A DNA stretch of 64,000 bases from Microbacterium sp. H83 (GCF_001650405.1 NZ_LWCU01000055.1:1-64000), one strand, 5' to 3'; counted from the first letter of the stretch, positions 35,159 to 44,075 are shown. Notes: generated by a model from the sequence alone, not told the origin. Numbers and translations are program-made.

Positions 35159-35242
35159 ACTCAAGATAGGGGGCGCAGATGAACGCCGGAGGAGCGTCGG
35201 GTGAACAGAGCGGATGCCGCGAACGTTCCGGTCAGGCCCGTC

Positions 35243-35752
35243 TCACTCGGAACGGGTGGCCGACCGCTTCCGCGGTGCCGCGCTCCGCGGCGGGTTCGCG
35301 CGCAGATGTCCGCTGACCTGCGTCATGACGCGCTGCAGCATCTCGACGTCCTCCGCGCTCAGCGATGCGAACAGATGCGCCTTCACGGCCTCGATGTGCC
35401 CGGGGAAGACTTTCGCCAGCACCTCGCGCCCCTCTTCCGTCAGCGTCAGCAGCGTGCTGCGCTCGTCCTCGGGTGACGGCGACCGCGTGACGAGCCCGCG
35501 CTCCTCCAGTGACTGCGCCTGATACGTGAGCCCGCTCCGGCTGTACACGACGCCGTCTGCGAGGTCGGTCATCCGCTGCGCCCCGTCCGGTGCGTCGCCG
35601 AGTCGCGCGAGCAGCTGGAACTGCACGTAGCTGAGCTTGCCGACGTCGCGCAGCTGCTTCTCGACCGCGTGCCGCAGCAGGCTGCTCACCTCGGTGAAGG
35701 CGAAGTAGGCCGAGAGCTCCGTCGGGGTGAGCTGAGGAGGGCGAGTGGTCAT
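35243..35752 (-). CDS. MarR-family transcriptional regulator
   Basis: A 169-residue winged-helix regulator. The DNA-binding part is SYVQFQLLARLG, then MTDLADGVVYSRSGLTYQAQSLEERGLV (split here as helix 3, recognition helix and turn), with the wing DERSTLLTLTEEG. The C-terminal helix forms the dimer. It is divergent from a quinone-oxidoreductase gene, and two copies of an 18-bp palindrome lie between their starts, so it probably represses both itself and the oxidoreductase until an effector binds. Confidence 0.9.
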   Translation of the reverse strand: MTTRPPQLTPTELSAYFAFTEVSSLLRHAVEKQLRDVGKLSYVQFQLLARLGDAPDGAQRMTDLADGVVYSRSGLTYQAQSLEERGLVTRSPSPEDERSTLLTLTEEGREVLAKVFPGHIEAVKAHLFASLSAEDVEMLQRVMTQVSGHLRANPPRSAAPRKRSATRSE

Positions 35753-35769
35753 GCATCCAGTATACGTGT

Positions 35770-35823
35770 TGCTTCGAATTCGAAGCAGTGCTACAGTCGC
35801 CTTACTGCTTCGAATTCAAAGCA
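35770..35823. promoter_or_regulatory. Twin MarR operators
   Basis: TGCTTCGAATTCGAAGCA (35770-35787) is a perfect 18-bp palindrome. TGCTTCGAATTCAAAGCA (35806-35823) is the same site with one mismatched pair. They are 36 bases apart, start to start, in the 90-base divergent MarR/oxidoreductase gap. Confidence 0.8.
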
Positions 35824-35842
35824 CATGTCGAGAGGAAAGATC

Positions 35843-36772
35843 ATGAAGGCAGTACGGTTCCACGAAGTGGGCGGCCCCGAGGTTCTGCAGTACGAAGAGA
35901 TCGACCAGCCGACGCCGGGCGCCGGTCAGGTGCGGCTGCACGTCGCAGCATCCGCGTTCAATGCCGCCGACAACGGCATGCGCGCCGGATTCCTGCCGAT
36001 CCCGGTCGTGCTTCCGCACGTCCCCGGCTACGACGTCTCGGGCACGATCGATGCCATCGGCGAGGGCGTCGAAGGGTTCGCGATCGGCGACGCGGTGATC
36101 GGCTTCCTGCCGATGACGGACGACGGCGGAGCGGCGGAGTACGTCCTCGCCCCGGCGGATGCGCTCGTCGCGGCGCCGACCAGCGTGCCGCTCGCGGATG
36201 CCGCCGCGCTTCCGTCCGTCGCGCTGACCGCGCGTCAGGCGCTCTTCGACGACGGCGGCCTCACGGCGGGACAGCGCGTGCTCATCGTCGGCGCCGGCGG
36301 AGTCGTCGGCAAGTACGCGATCGCCCTGGCGACGCGTGCGGGCTCCTACGTCGTCGCGACGGCGAGCCCGCGCAGTGCGGATGCCGTGCGCGCGGCGGGT
36401 GCCGACGAGATCATCGACCACACCCAGACCGGTGTGCTGGATGCCGTCTCGGAGCAGGTCGACCTGTTGCTCAACCTGGCTCCCATCGAGCCGGACGAGT
36501 TCACCGCCCTGGTGAGTCTCGTGCGGGACGGTGGGGTCGTGGTCAGCACCACCGCCTGGATGCCCGCGCCGGACGACGCCGATCGCGGTGTGACCTCCGT
36601 GGTCGTCTTCGTGCAGAGCGACGCGGAGAAGCTGCGGGAACTGGTCGGGCTGGTAGACAGCGGAGACCTCACGCTCGAGGTCACGCGGCGCATCCCGCTG
36701 AACGATCTCCCGGCGCTGCACGCGGAGGCAGCCGAGGGACGGATCGCGGGCAAGGTCATCGTCATCCCGTGA
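35843..36772 (+). CDS. NADP-dependent quinone-oxidoreductase-like enzyme (MDR family)
   Basis: A 309-residue medium-chain reductase of the zeta-crystallin/QOR group, without the catalytic zinc ligands of alcohol dehydrogenases. The N-terminal GroES-like part has VPGYDVSGTI and GEGVEGFAIGDAVIG; the Rossmann motif is VLIVGAGGVVGKYAIAL near residues 148-164. It reduces quinones or reactive enones with NADPH. ATG at 35843 is just after AGAGGAAAGATC, and the second operator overlaps its upstream region. MarR control suggests a stress-inducible detoxifying role. Confidence 0.88.
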   Translation: MKAVRFHEVGGPEVLQYEEIDQPTPGAGQVRLHVAASAFNAADNGMRAGFLPIPVVLPHVPGYDVSGTIDAIGEGVEGFAIGDAVIGFLPMTDDGGAAEYVLAPADALVAAPTSVPLADAAALPSVALTARQALFDDGGLTAGQRVLIVGAGGVVGKYAIALATRAGSYVVATASPRSADAVRAAGADEIIDHTQTGVLDAVSEQVDLLLNLAPIEPDEFTALVSLVRDGGVVVSTTAWMPAPDDADRGVTSVVVFVQSDAEKLRELVGLVDSGDLTLEVTRRIPLNDLPALHAEAAEGRIAGKVIVIP

Positions 36773-36774
36773 GT

Positions 36775-36793
36775 GAGCGAGCGTGTCTCGCTC
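36775..36793 (+). terminator. Hairpin terminator after oxidoreductase
   Basis: GAGCGAG (36775-36781) pairs with CTCGCTC (36787-36793) over a 5-base loop directly after the stop. Confidence 0.45.
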
Positions 36794-36875
36794 GCCCCCT
36801 CCGGTCCGGCGGCACGCCGGACGCTCCGGTATATCGCTAGGGTGATCGCAACACCATGACCGGAGGGGGATCACG

Positions 36876-37199
36876 ATGTCTTCTGCTGCAACCACCATTT
36901 TCCACTCGAATGCGGATGCCGCGACCACGGCCGCCGCTGTCCAGAAGGTGCTCGCCGACAACAAGGCCACCGTGCTCGGCCAGGCACCCGACGGCACCAC
37001 GATCGACTTCCAGACCAAGAAGACCCTGTTCAACTGGGAGCTTCTCGGTCGTGCGACCACGACCCCGGCGGCATCCGGCTCGGACGTTCACCTGTCGCTC
37101 GACGTGCACCACAACCGTCCGCCGGCACTCATGGACGGCATGAAGAACAAGAAGGCCGTCGAGAAGCTGGCGGGGCAGATCCAGGCCGCTCTCGGCTGA
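36876..37199 (+). CDS. Hypothetical protein, 107 residues
   Basis: A small soluble protein with a good ribosome site (CGGAGGGGGATCACG) before ATG 36876. It alternates strands and helices: an opening TTIFHSNADAATTAAAVQ, then TTIDFQTKKTLFNWELLG, DVHLSLDVHHNRPP, and a closing amphipathic helix KKAVEKLAGQIQAAL. The plan suggests a small beta-rich fold but no family is recognised. It stands alone between a hairpin and a dispersed repeat. Confidence 0.65.
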   Translation: MSSAATTIFHSNADAATTAAAVQKVLADNKATVLGQAPDGTTIDFQTKKTLFNWELLGRATTTPAASGSDVHLSLDVHHNRPPALMDGMKNKKAVEKLAGQIQAALG

Positions 37200-37200
37200 G

Positions 37201-37260
37201 GGTCGGAGTCGGTCGCTGAGCGAAGACGACGGAGTCGACAAGCGCGATCGAAACGAAACG
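37201..37260 (+). repeat. Intergenic repeat of the GTCGCTGAGCG...CGAAACG type
   Basis: The 60 bases after the stop contain GGTCGCTGAGCG and end in GATCGAAACGAAACG, a pattern common between genes in high-GC actinobacteria. A short related piece, GGTCGTTGAG, recurs at about 38838. I see no second full copy in this window. Confidence 0.35.
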
Positions 37261-37447
37261 TGGCGACGCGCGCTGCTCTGTTCCGGTGTACGGCGCGAGT
37301 CGGAGGCGCGTCACACGAGGTGAGTCGCGGACCCGTCGGTACCGTCATCGCGTGCAGCTTCGATCCGTTTCCGCCACCGCCACTACTCGCGAATCGCTTC
37401 GTTCTCCAATCACCGCCGGCCCACCCAGGGCTGTCATGATTGACGCC

Positions 37448-38128
37448 ATGACCACCTCGATGCTCGACAGGGCGATCTACTCCTACTCGGATGTCGATCG
37501 TCTCGTCGGTCTGCACAGTGGGACCGCCCGGCGCTGGCTCGATGGATACACGCGGGCGGGGAAGTTCTACGAGCCGATTCTTCGTGAGGCATCGACAGGT
37601 GCGGAGGTCGTCACGTGGGGAGAGATGGTCGAGGCGCGACTTCTCGCGGAGTTTCGAAGTCGGGACGTCACGGTTCAGCGTCTGCGTCCCGCGATCGAGC
37701 AACTGCGGGAACGATTCGGTCGTTACCCGCTCGCGCTCGCGAGGCCGTTTCTCGAGATCGAAGGACGAGAACTCGTTCAGGTCGTCCAGGAGGAGGTCGG
37801 GCTCGATCGGGCCCTCCGACTTGTGGTGGTGCGCAACGGGCAGAGCATGCTCACAGCGGCGACCGAGCGATTCAGCGGCGCGGTGCGCTACGTGGGCGGC
37901 GCAGCAGGCAGCGTCCAACCCGATCCGCGCACCCCATCCGTCGTCATGGATCCTGCGCGCACCTTCGGGCAACCTTCGGTGCGCAATGTCCGCACCGAGG
38001 TTCTGGCTGGAGATTACAAGGCGGGCAGTTCGAGAGACGAGCTCGCCGACCTCTATGAGTTGACGCTCGATCAAGTCGATCAGGCTCTGCGCTTCGAACT
38101 CATCGTCGGCAGCGACCGAGCAGCGTGA
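37448..38128 (+). CDS. DUF433 antitoxin with N-terminal HTH (VapB45-like)
   Basis: A 226-residue antitoxin candidate. The first 70 residues resemble a MerR-like DNA-binding helix pair (SYSDVDRLVGLHSGTARRWL), and the C-terminal 60 residues are the DUF433 domain, ending DELADLYELTLDQVDQALRF. Such proteins bind a PIN-like toxin and repress their own operon. The toxin gene overlaps by four bases (ATGA). ATG 37448 is preferred over an in-frame ATG at 37436. A second, broken copy of the DUF433 end is found at 53905. Confidence 0.8.
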   Translation: MTTSMLDRAIYSYSDVDRLVGLHSGTARRWLDGYTRAGKFYEPILREASTGAEVVTWGEMVEARLLAEFRSRDVTVQRLRPAIEQLRERFGRYPLALARPFLEIEGRELVQVVQEEVGLDRALRLVVVRNGQSMLTAATERFSGAVRYVGGAAGSVQPDPRTPSVVMDPARTFGQPSVRNVRTEVLAGDYKAGSSRDELADLYELTLDQVDQALRFELIVGSDRAA

Positions 38129-38544
38129 TGACTCCGTTCTCGCCGGTTTATTTCGCGGACGAGAACACGTTGGGCCTGGCGAAGGTGCTTCGGCGCTCCG
38201 GCCGCACGGACTTTTTGTCCCCGGGGCATCCCGATCTGCCTGAGGTACCGCTCGGTGCTCTCGATCTCGAGTGGATGCCGATCGTGGGCGCACGTGGATT
38301 CATCGTCGTGACCCGAGACCGTCGTATCCGTACGCGCCCCGCCGAACTTGCGGCCTACCGCGAGTACGGAATCCGATCGGTATGGATCGGAGCCAAGCGG
38401 GACATGCGTCCCGAGGACCAGGCTGCTCTTTTCCTTCGCCACGAGGAGCGGATCGTGAGGGAGATCATCAAACGCGGGTCAGGGCCGTGGGCGCTCTCGC
38501 TGAACGTGTCAGGGCCAAGACCGATGCGCCTGGGTGACCTGTGA
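38125..38544 (+). CDS. VapC45-type PIN-like toxin
   Basis: 139 residues with the compact PIN-like layout of toxins paired with DUF433 antitoxins. The acidic start YFADENTLGLAKVL supplies the first aspartate/glutamate, GFIVVTRDRRIRTRP is the central strand with its own aspartate, and IRSVWIGAKRDM follows. It probably cleaves RNA when released from its antitoxin. It starts inside the antitoxin gene's stop, which ensures balanced expression. The pair looks intact. Confidence 0.8.
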   Translation: MMTPFSPVYFADENTLGLAKVLRRSGRTDFLSPGHPDLPEVPLGALDLEWMPIVGARGFIVVTRDRRIRTRPAELAAYREYGIRSVWIGAKRDMRPEDQAALFLRHEERIVREIIKRGSGPWALSLNVSGPRPMRLGDL

Positions 38545-38586
38545 TTCAGTCGGGGAGTTGACGGGCCCGATGAACCCTCGACGGCG

Positions 38587-38808
38587 TCAGTTGCGCTCGT
38601 CGGACTCGTCTCGGCGGCGGGGGCTGACGAACGGCGCGAGAATCGTGCCGCCGATGCATGCGCCGAGCACGGCGCCGATCCCGAGACCGAGCAGCTGATT
38701 CTCGAGGATCAGCGCCGTGACAGGTGCGGCGACGACCGCTCCGATCGCGGCGCCGATGACGATGCCGGTGCGGGTCGGCTTCGGCGGTGGAGTCTGCGGA
38801 GTGGTCAC
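38587..38808 (-). CDS. Small membrane protein, 73 residues
   Basis: A Pro-rich N terminus, then two Gly/Ala-rich membrane helices (IVIGAAIGAVVAAPVTALIL and LLGLGIGAVLGACIGGTIL), and a charged RRRDESDE tail. The glycine zipper pattern is common in small bacterial membrane proteins of unknown role. It is convergent with the toxin gene and upstream of the ABC ATPase on the same strand. Confidence 0.6.
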   Translation of the reverse strand: MTTPQTPPPKPTRTGIVIGAAIGAVVAAPVTALILENQLLGLGIGAVLGACIGGTILAPFVSPRRRDESDERN

Positions 38809-38854
38809 ATCTCGAGCCTACGGGCGGGAGGCCATCGGTCGTTGAGGAGCGGGA

Positions 38855-40561
38855 TCAGGCGGAGAACGCGGGGACGGCGTCGATCAGCATCCGCGTGTAC
38901 TCCTCCTGCGGATCCGTGAAGATCTGCGCGGCCGCGCCGCACTCGACCAGCTTCCCGTGCTTGAGCACGGCGACGCGGTCGGCGGTCTCGGCGACGACCC
39001 CGAGGTCGTGCGTGATGAAGAGGTAGCTGAGCTCGCGTTCGCGCTGCAGTTCGTCGAGGAGCGTCAGGATCTGCGCCTGCACCGACACGTCGAGCGCCGA
39101 CACGGCTTCGTCGAGCACGAGGAACTCGGGGTCGAGCGCGAGAGCGCGGGCGATCGCCACACGCTGTCGCTGACCGCCGGAGAGCTCGTCGGGGAAGCGG
39201 TCGAGCATCCCGTCGGGAAGGGCGACCTGCTCCGACAGCTCGACCGCGCGCGTCGACCGCGACTGCCGATCCCCCTCACCGAACGACAGCAGCGGCTCGG
39301 TGATGAGCTGCTCGATCGTCATGCGCGGGTTCAGCGAGTCGAACGGGCTCTGGTAGACCATCTGGAACCGCCGCCGCAGCTGCCGCAGCTTCTCGCCCTT
39401 GATGTGGGTGATGTCCTCGCCCGCGAAGGAGATCGCGCCGGAGGTCGGCTCCTCCAGGCGCAGCACGAGGCGGGCGAGCGTGCTCTTGCCCGATCCGGAT
39501 TCGCCCACGACCGCGAGCGTCTCGCCGCGCCGCACCTCGAGCGAGACGGCGTCGACGGCGGTCAGGGTCCGCCGGTCGCCCTCGCCCTTGGGCAGCGGGA
39601 AGACCTTGGTGAGATCGGTGACCCGCACGATCGGCTCGCCGCCGAACTCGATGCGGGCCTGGGTCGACGCCGTGCGCCGCTCGTGCGCACTCAGCCGCGG
39701 AGCCGCGGCGATGAGCTTGCGCGTGTACTCGTGCGTCGGCGAGGTCATGACCTGCGCCGCGGGCCCGGCATCCACGATCTCGCCCTGCTTCATGACGACC
39801 ACGGTGTCGGCGCGCTCGGCGGCCATGCCCAGGTCGTGGGTGATGAGCAGGATCGCGGTGCCCAGTTCCTGCGTCAGACGGGCGAGATGGTCGAGGATCT
39901 GCTTCTGCACCGTCACGTCGAGGGCGCTCGTCGGCTCGTCGGCGATGATCAGGCTGGGCTGCGCCGCCAGTGCCCCGGCGATCAGGGCGCGCTGCTTCAT
40001 GCCGCCGGAGAACTGGTGCGGATACTGCTTCGCCCGCTCGGCCGGATACGTCAGCCCCGCCATCTCGAGCAGGTCGACGGCGCGGTCATGCGCCTCGTGC
40101 TTCGTGGCGAGGCCGTGCACGACGAGCGGCTCGGCGACCTGCACGCCCACTCGGCGCACCGGATTGAGCGACAGCGCCGGATCCTGCGGGACGAGTCCCA
40201 TCAGCCGCCCGCGGATGCCGCGCCAGCGCCGCTCGCTCAGGCCGATGAGGTCCTGTCCGTCGAACTCGATCCGCCCGCCGACCACCTCGGCGTTCGGAGC
40301 GAGGAGGTTCATGATCGACTGCGCGACCGTGCTCTTGCCCGAGCCGGACTCCCCCACGATCGCGACGACCTCGCCGCGGCCGACGCTCAGGCTGACGCCG
40401 CGCACCGCGTCGACCTCGCGATCGCCGATCCGGTAGGCGACGCGCAGGTCCTCGACGCGCAGGATGTCGTTCCTCACGGCGCGCTGCTCGTTCTGCGTCG
40501 GGCCGGCGGAATCCCCGAGCCGGTCGGACTCATCGGCGGTCGCGGCGATGTCCTTCTGCAT
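38855..40561 (-). CDS. Fused dipeptide/opine-type ABC ATPase (DppD-DppF)
   Basis: 568 residues in two ABC modules, each with Walker A GESGSGKST (near residues 67 and 352 from this start). The signatures are FSGGMKQRALIAGAL and LSGGQRQRVAIARAL, with Walker B sites IIADEPTSALDV and LVLDEAVSALDV. This DppD-DppF fusion powers dipeptide, opine or nickel-type importers. The ATG at 40561 follows GAGGAGGACGC, a near-perfect ribosome site. The matching permeases and binding protein lie 4 kb away at 44808-48352, with a regulator and catabolic genes between. The two loci are probably co-regulated. Confidence 0.88.
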   Translation of the reverse strand: MQKDIAATADESDRLGDSAGPTQNEQRAVRNDILRVEDLRVAYRIGDREVDAVRGVSLSVGRGEVVAIVGESGSGKSTVAQSIMNLLAPNAEVVGGRIEFDGQDLIGLSERRWRGIRGRLMGLVPQDPALSLNPVRRVGVQVAEPLVVHGLATKHEAHDRAVDLLEMAGLTYPAERAKQYPHQFSGGMKQRALIAGALAAQPSLIIADEPTSALDVTVQKQILDHLARLTQELGTAILLITHDLGMAAERADTVVVMKQGEIVDAGPAAQVMTSPTHEYTRKLIAAAPRLSAHERRTASTQARIEFGGEPIVRVTDLTKVFPLPKGEGDRRTLTAVDAVSLEVRRGETLAVVGESGSGKSTLARLVLRLEEPTSGAISFAGEDITHIKGEKLRQLRRRFQMVYQSPFDSLNPRMTIEQLITEPLLSFGEGDRQSRSTRAVELSEQVALPDGMLDRFPDELSGGQRQRVAIARALALDPEFLVLDEAVSALDVSVQAQILTLLDELQRERELSYLFITHDLGVVAETADRVAVLKHGKLVECGAAAQIFTDPQEEYTRMLIDAVPAFSA

Positions 40562-40654
40562 GCGTCCTCCTCGTCGAGCACGGGTGTCGTCATCAGCACT
40601 GGTGTACTGATTCACGGTATGCGGGCCTATTCATCCCGATCAAGCACCACATGG

Positions 40655-40668
40655 GCATTGGGCAATGC
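40655..40668. promoter_or_regulatory. 14-bp palindrome upstream of ABC ATPase gene
   Basis: GCATTGGGCAATGC is a 6-bp inverted repeat with a 2-base centre in the 121-base gap between the LysR stop and the ATPase start. It may be a regulator site for the ATPase gene or a small terminator for LysR. Confidence 0.3.
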
Positions 40669-40682
40669 ACGACCCGCATCGA

Positions 40683-41624
40683 TCAGGCGTCGCCGTCGGC
40701 ATCGTCCGGGTCGCCCTGCGGGTCGCGGTCCGGATCCTCGACCAGCCGCAGCAGGCGCTCGACGAGCGGATTCGGGGACTCCGAGTTCCAGGCGATGTCG
40801 AGCTCCACGCTGTTGACGCGCGACGACGGGTCCGCCTCGCTGATGGGGAGCAGCGTCACCGAGGCGGGGGAGATGCGCGCCGCCGACTCCGGCACCAGGG
40901 TGAAGCCGATGCCGGCGCTGACCAGAGCGAGCAGCGCGGGCACCTGCCCTGCGTACTGCACGATGTGCGGATGCACGCCGCTCGCGACGAACATCGACAG
41001 CAGCAGGTCGTGGAAGTAGCGCGCCCCGCTCGGCGAGTACATCAGCAGCTGCTCGTCCTTGAGGTCGATGAGCTTCAGCGGCTCCTCGTGCTGCGCGAGC
41101 GGCGAATCGCTCGGCACCGCCACGGCGAGCCGCTCGCGGTACACCGCCCTGGTGCTGATCTGGGGTCGGGCGAGCAGCGGACGCATGAGGCCGATGTCGA
41201 CCGTGCCCTTCTCCAGCTCGTCCATCTGGTCGAGCGAGACGAGCTCGCGCAGCAGCAGCGTGACGCCGGGCAGCTCGACGGAGGCCCGACGCAGCAGATC
41301 GGGCACGACCGCCTGCCCTGCCATCGCCGTGTACGCGATGGTCACGGTGCCCGCCGCGCCCTCTCCGACCGAACGGACATCCGAGACCGCCTTCGCGGCG
41401 AGGTCGAGGAGTCGTCGCGCGTTGGGCAGCAGCGCCCGGCCGGCCTGCGTGAGCGCGACGCGGCGACTCGTCCTGTCGAAGAGCCGGGTCGACAGCTCGC
41501 GCTCGAGCTGCTGGATCTGCCGGCTGAGCGGCGGCTGCGTCATCTTCAGCCGGGTCGCAGCGGCGCCGAAGTGCAGCTCCTCGGCGACGGCCACGAAGCA
41601 TTCGAGTTGTACCAGCGAGATCAT
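40683..41624 (-). CDS. LysR-family transcriptional regulator
   Basis: 313 residues. The N-terminal HTH is visible as QLECFVAVAEELHFGAAATRL with the recognition helix TQPPLSRQIQQLE, then the LysR effector-binding domain with GTVTIAYTAMAG. It is divergent from a glucarate-dehydratase-like gene, as LysR activators usually are from their targets. The 133-base gap contains one of three shared promoter elements (see 41638). The effector may be a sugar acid. The C terminus is rich in Asp and Gly. Confidence 0.9.
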   Translation of the reverse strand: MISLVQLECFVAVAEELHFGAAATRLKMTQPPLSRQIQQLERELSTRLFDRTSRRVALTQAGRALLPNARRLLDLAAKAVSDVRSVGEGAAGTVTIAYTAMAGQAVVPDLLRRASVELPGVTLLLRELVSLDQMDELEKGTVDIGLMRPLLARPQISTRAVYRERLAVAVPSDSPLAQHEEPLKLIDLKDEQLLMYSPSGARYFHDLLLSMFVASGVHPHIVQYAGQVPALLALVSAGIGFTLVPESAARISPASVTLLPISEADPSSRVNSVELDIAWNSESPNPLVERLLRLVEDPDRDPQGDPDDADGDA

Positions 41625-41637
41625 CGATCCACTCCCG

Positions 41638-41691
41638 ATATCAATCAGTGCGAGTTTTGGTTTGTCTGCGCATCCGTCCCCACCATAGTGT
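41638..41691 (+). promoter_or_regulatory. Shared sugar-acid promoter element, copy A
   Basis: TCAATCAGTGCGAGTT begins at 41641, TTGGTTTGT follows at 41657, GCATC at 41670, and a TAGTGT -10-like box at 41686. Copies at 48555 and 49604 match in register. It drives the dehydratase gene at 41758 and lies next to the LysR start. Confidence 0.55.
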
Positions 41692-41757
41692 CGGAGCACA
41701 TCGATGACGCGGAATCCGACGACGCGGGGTCCACGGAATCTCACCAATGGAGGCGCG

Positions 41758-43071
41758 ATGTCCGAAGAGTTCCTGCTGTCGGTCCCTGCGGCCACGCGGC
41801 TGTCCGAGAACGCGGTGCGGTCGATCCGCATCACCCCCGTCGCTTTCCAGGACCCGCCCCTCCTCAACACCGTCGGCGTGCACGAGCCGCTCGCCCTGCG
41901 GGCCATCGTGCAGGTGACCACCGAGTCGGGGGTGCTCGGACTCGGCGAGACCTACGGCGACGCCGCGCACCTGCAGCGTCTGCGGATCGCCGCCGAGGCG
42001 GTGCTGGGCTGCGACGTGTTCGCGATCAACGACCTGCGGCTGCGGGTCGAGCGCAGCATCGCCGGCGATGCCGTCCGCGGCGGACACGGCATGTCGGGCA
42101 TGGTCACGGGCACGAGCACCGGCGACCGCGTGCTCTCGCCCTTCGACGTCGCCACCGTCGACATCCGCGGCAAGATCCTCGGCGTGCCCGCCAGCGAGCT
42201 GCTCGGCGGGCGGGTCAGAGACGCCGTGCCCTTCAGCGGGTACCTCTTCTACAAGTGGGCGGGCCACCCCGGCGCCGACGCCGACGACTGGGGCGAGGCG
42301 CTGACGCCCGAGGGCATCGTGACCCAGGCGCGTCGCATCGTCGACCAGTACGGCTTCACCGCGCTCAAGCTCAAGGCCGGGGTGCTCCCTCCCGACGACG
42401 AGGTCGCGGCGATCCTCGCCCTGCGCGAGGCCTTTCCCGACCACCCGCTGCGCATCGATCCCAACGGCGCCTGGACCGTCGAGACCTCGCTGCGCGTCGC
42501 CGACGCCCTGAAGGACGTGCTCGAGTACCTCGAGGATCCCACGCCCGGGCTCGAGGGCATGGCCGAGGTGCGCCGGAACACCGACCTGCCGCTCGCGACG
42601 AACATGTGCGTCGTCGCGTTCTCGCACATCGCCGACGCCGTGCGCCTCGGCGCGATCGACATCGTGCTGTCGGATCACCACTTCTGGGGCGGCCTCGAGC
42701 GGTCGCGGCTGCTCGCGGGGTTCGCCGAGACGTTCGGGTGGGGCCTCTCGATGCACTCGAACTCTCATCTGGGTATCAGCCTCGCCGCGATGACCCACCT
42801 CGCCGCGGCCACCCCGGGCGTCGGCTACGCGTGCGACACCCACTGGCCGTGGAAGCGCGAGGACGAGGACGTGATCGCCCCGGGCGCGCTCGCCTTCTCG
42901 GAGGGCTCCCTCGCGGTGCCGACCGCGCCGGGTCTCGGCGTCGAACTCGACGAGGAGGCGCTCGCCCGGCTGCACCGGCAGTACCTCGACGGCGGCATCC
43001 GCGAACGCGACGACACCGGCTACATGCAGCGCGTCGACGCGGACTACGTGCTCGAGAGCCCGCGCTGGTGA
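41758..43071 (+). CDS. Glucarate dehydratase-like enolase-superfamily protein
   Basis: 437 residues of the mandelate racemase/glucarate dehydratase group: abstracts a proton next to a carboxylate and eliminates water. The K-x-K catalytic motif is K204-L-K206 in ALKLKAG, IDPNGAW supplies a metal ligand near 236, and HSNSHLG near 333 carries the other catalytic base. It differs from canonical glucarate dehydratase (52255) in these blocks, so its substrate may be another hexarate or a stereoisomer. ATG 41758 follows TGGAGGCGCG. It overlaps the next gene by four bases. Confidence 0.8.
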   Translation: MSEEFLLSVPAATRLSENAVRSIRITPVAFQDPPLLNTVGVHEPLALRAIVQVTTESGVLGLGETYGDAAHLQRLRIAAEAVLGCDVFAINDLRLRVERSIAGDAVRGGHGMSGMVTGTSTGDRVLSPFDVATVDIRGKILGVPASELLGGRVRDAVPFSGYLFYKWAGHPGADADDWGEALTPEGIVTQARRIVDQYGFTALKLKAGVLPPDDEVAAILALREAFPDHPLRIDPNGAWTVETSLRVADALKDVLEYLEDPTPGLEGMAEVRRNTDLPLATNMCVVAFSHIADAVRLGAIDIVLSDHHFWGGLERSRLLAGFAETFGWGLSMHSNSHLGISLAAMTHLAAATPGVGYACDTHWPWKREDEDVIAPGALAFSEGSLAVPTAPGLGVELDEEALARLHRQYLDGGIRERDDTGYMQRVDADYVLESPRW

Positions 43072-44066
43072 GCCGTCCGCTGCGCATCGCCGTCACCGAC
43101 CCGATCATCTCGGCGTTCGCCGACGATCTGCGACGCACCGCGCGCGAGCACGAGTGGGTGATCGCCGACCCCGAGGTGCCCGGATCGGCGCGTGCGGCGA
43201 TCGACGGCGCGGACGTCGTGATCTGCTCGCGGCTCACCGTCGACGACATGACCGGCGGGACTCGCGTGCGTCTCGTCCACGCGACGGGCGCCGGAGTGGA
43301 CCGGGTGGATGCCGGGGCCGTGCCCGACGGCGTGCCGCTGTGCAACACGGGTCATCACGGACCGGCGATCGCGGAGCACGTGATGATGACCGCGCTCATG
43401 CTGCGCCGTCGTGCGCTCGAGGCCGACGCGCAGATGCGGCGGGGGGAGTGGCGCACGGTCGCCACGGTGCCTGGCTCCGCGCCCGACGCCGTGCCGTACC
43501 ACCGCTCGCTCGCCGGCAGCACCCTCGGGCTCATCGGCTTCGGCGAGATCGGGCGCTCGATCGCCCCGCTCGCGACGGCCTTCGGGATGCGCGTGGTCGC
43601 GCTGCGGCGGCATCCGGATGCCGGGGGCCCGGGAACCGAGCTGCTCGATGCCGTGTACGGGGATGACCAGCTGCACGCGCTGCTCGCGGAGAGCGACGTC
43701 GTCGTCGTCACCGCGCCGCTCACCGAGAGCACGCGCGGACTGATCGATGCGGATGCGCTGGCGCAGCTGCGTCCCGACGCGCTCGTCATCAACGTCGCCC
43801 GCGGCGCGCTCATCGACGAGGACGCCCTCTACGACGCCCTCGCCGAGCGGCGCATCGGGGGAGCGGCGATCGACGTGTGGTGGGGTGCGCCCGAGGGCAC
43901 GCAGGCTCCGCCGGCGGTGCACCGGTTCGCCGAGCTCGACCGGGTCGTGCTCACCCCGCACTTCTCCGGCCATGCGCGCGAGGTCTTCACCGACCGGGCG
44001 GCCGACATCGCCCGCAACATCGACCTGCTCGACGCCGGCCTCCCCCTCGAGCGCCGCGTCCGCTGA
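43068..44066 (+). CDS. D-2-hydroxyacid dehydrogenase (NAD)
   Basis: 332 residues, GTG start in a GTGA overlap. The Rossmann motif GLIGFGEIGRSIA is near residues 156-168, VINVARGALIDEDAL near 245 carries the catalytic arginine, and LTPHFSGHA near 300 holds the catalytic histidine. It reduces 2-oxo acids or oxidises 2-hydroxy acids. In this operon it may handle a product or by-product of the dehydratase; the specificity is not visible. It converges on a membrane protein with nine bases between. Confidence 0.85.
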   Translation: MSRPLRIAVTDPIISAFADDLRRTAREHEWVIADPEVPGSARAAIDGADVVICSRLTVDDMTGGTRVRLVHATGAGVDRVDAGAVPDGVPLCNTGHHGPAIAEHVMMTALMLRRRALEADAQMRRGEWRTVATVPGSAPDAVPYHRSLAGSTLGLIGFGEIGRSIAPLATAFGMRVVALRRHPDAGGPGTELLDAVYGDDQLHALLAESDVVVVTAPLTESTRGLIDADALAQLRPDALVINVARGALIDEDALYDALAERRIGGAAIDVWWGAPEGTQAPPAVHRFAELDRVVLTPHFSGHAREVFTDRAADIARNIDLLDAGLPLERRVR

Positions 44067-44075
44067 GCGCCCTGC

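Noticed and set aside
40562..40682. Fourth copy of the shared sugar-acid promoter element before the ABC ATPase
   Set aside because: Only GCAT aligns in register; TTGATC is shifted by eight bases, so similarity is not better than chance.
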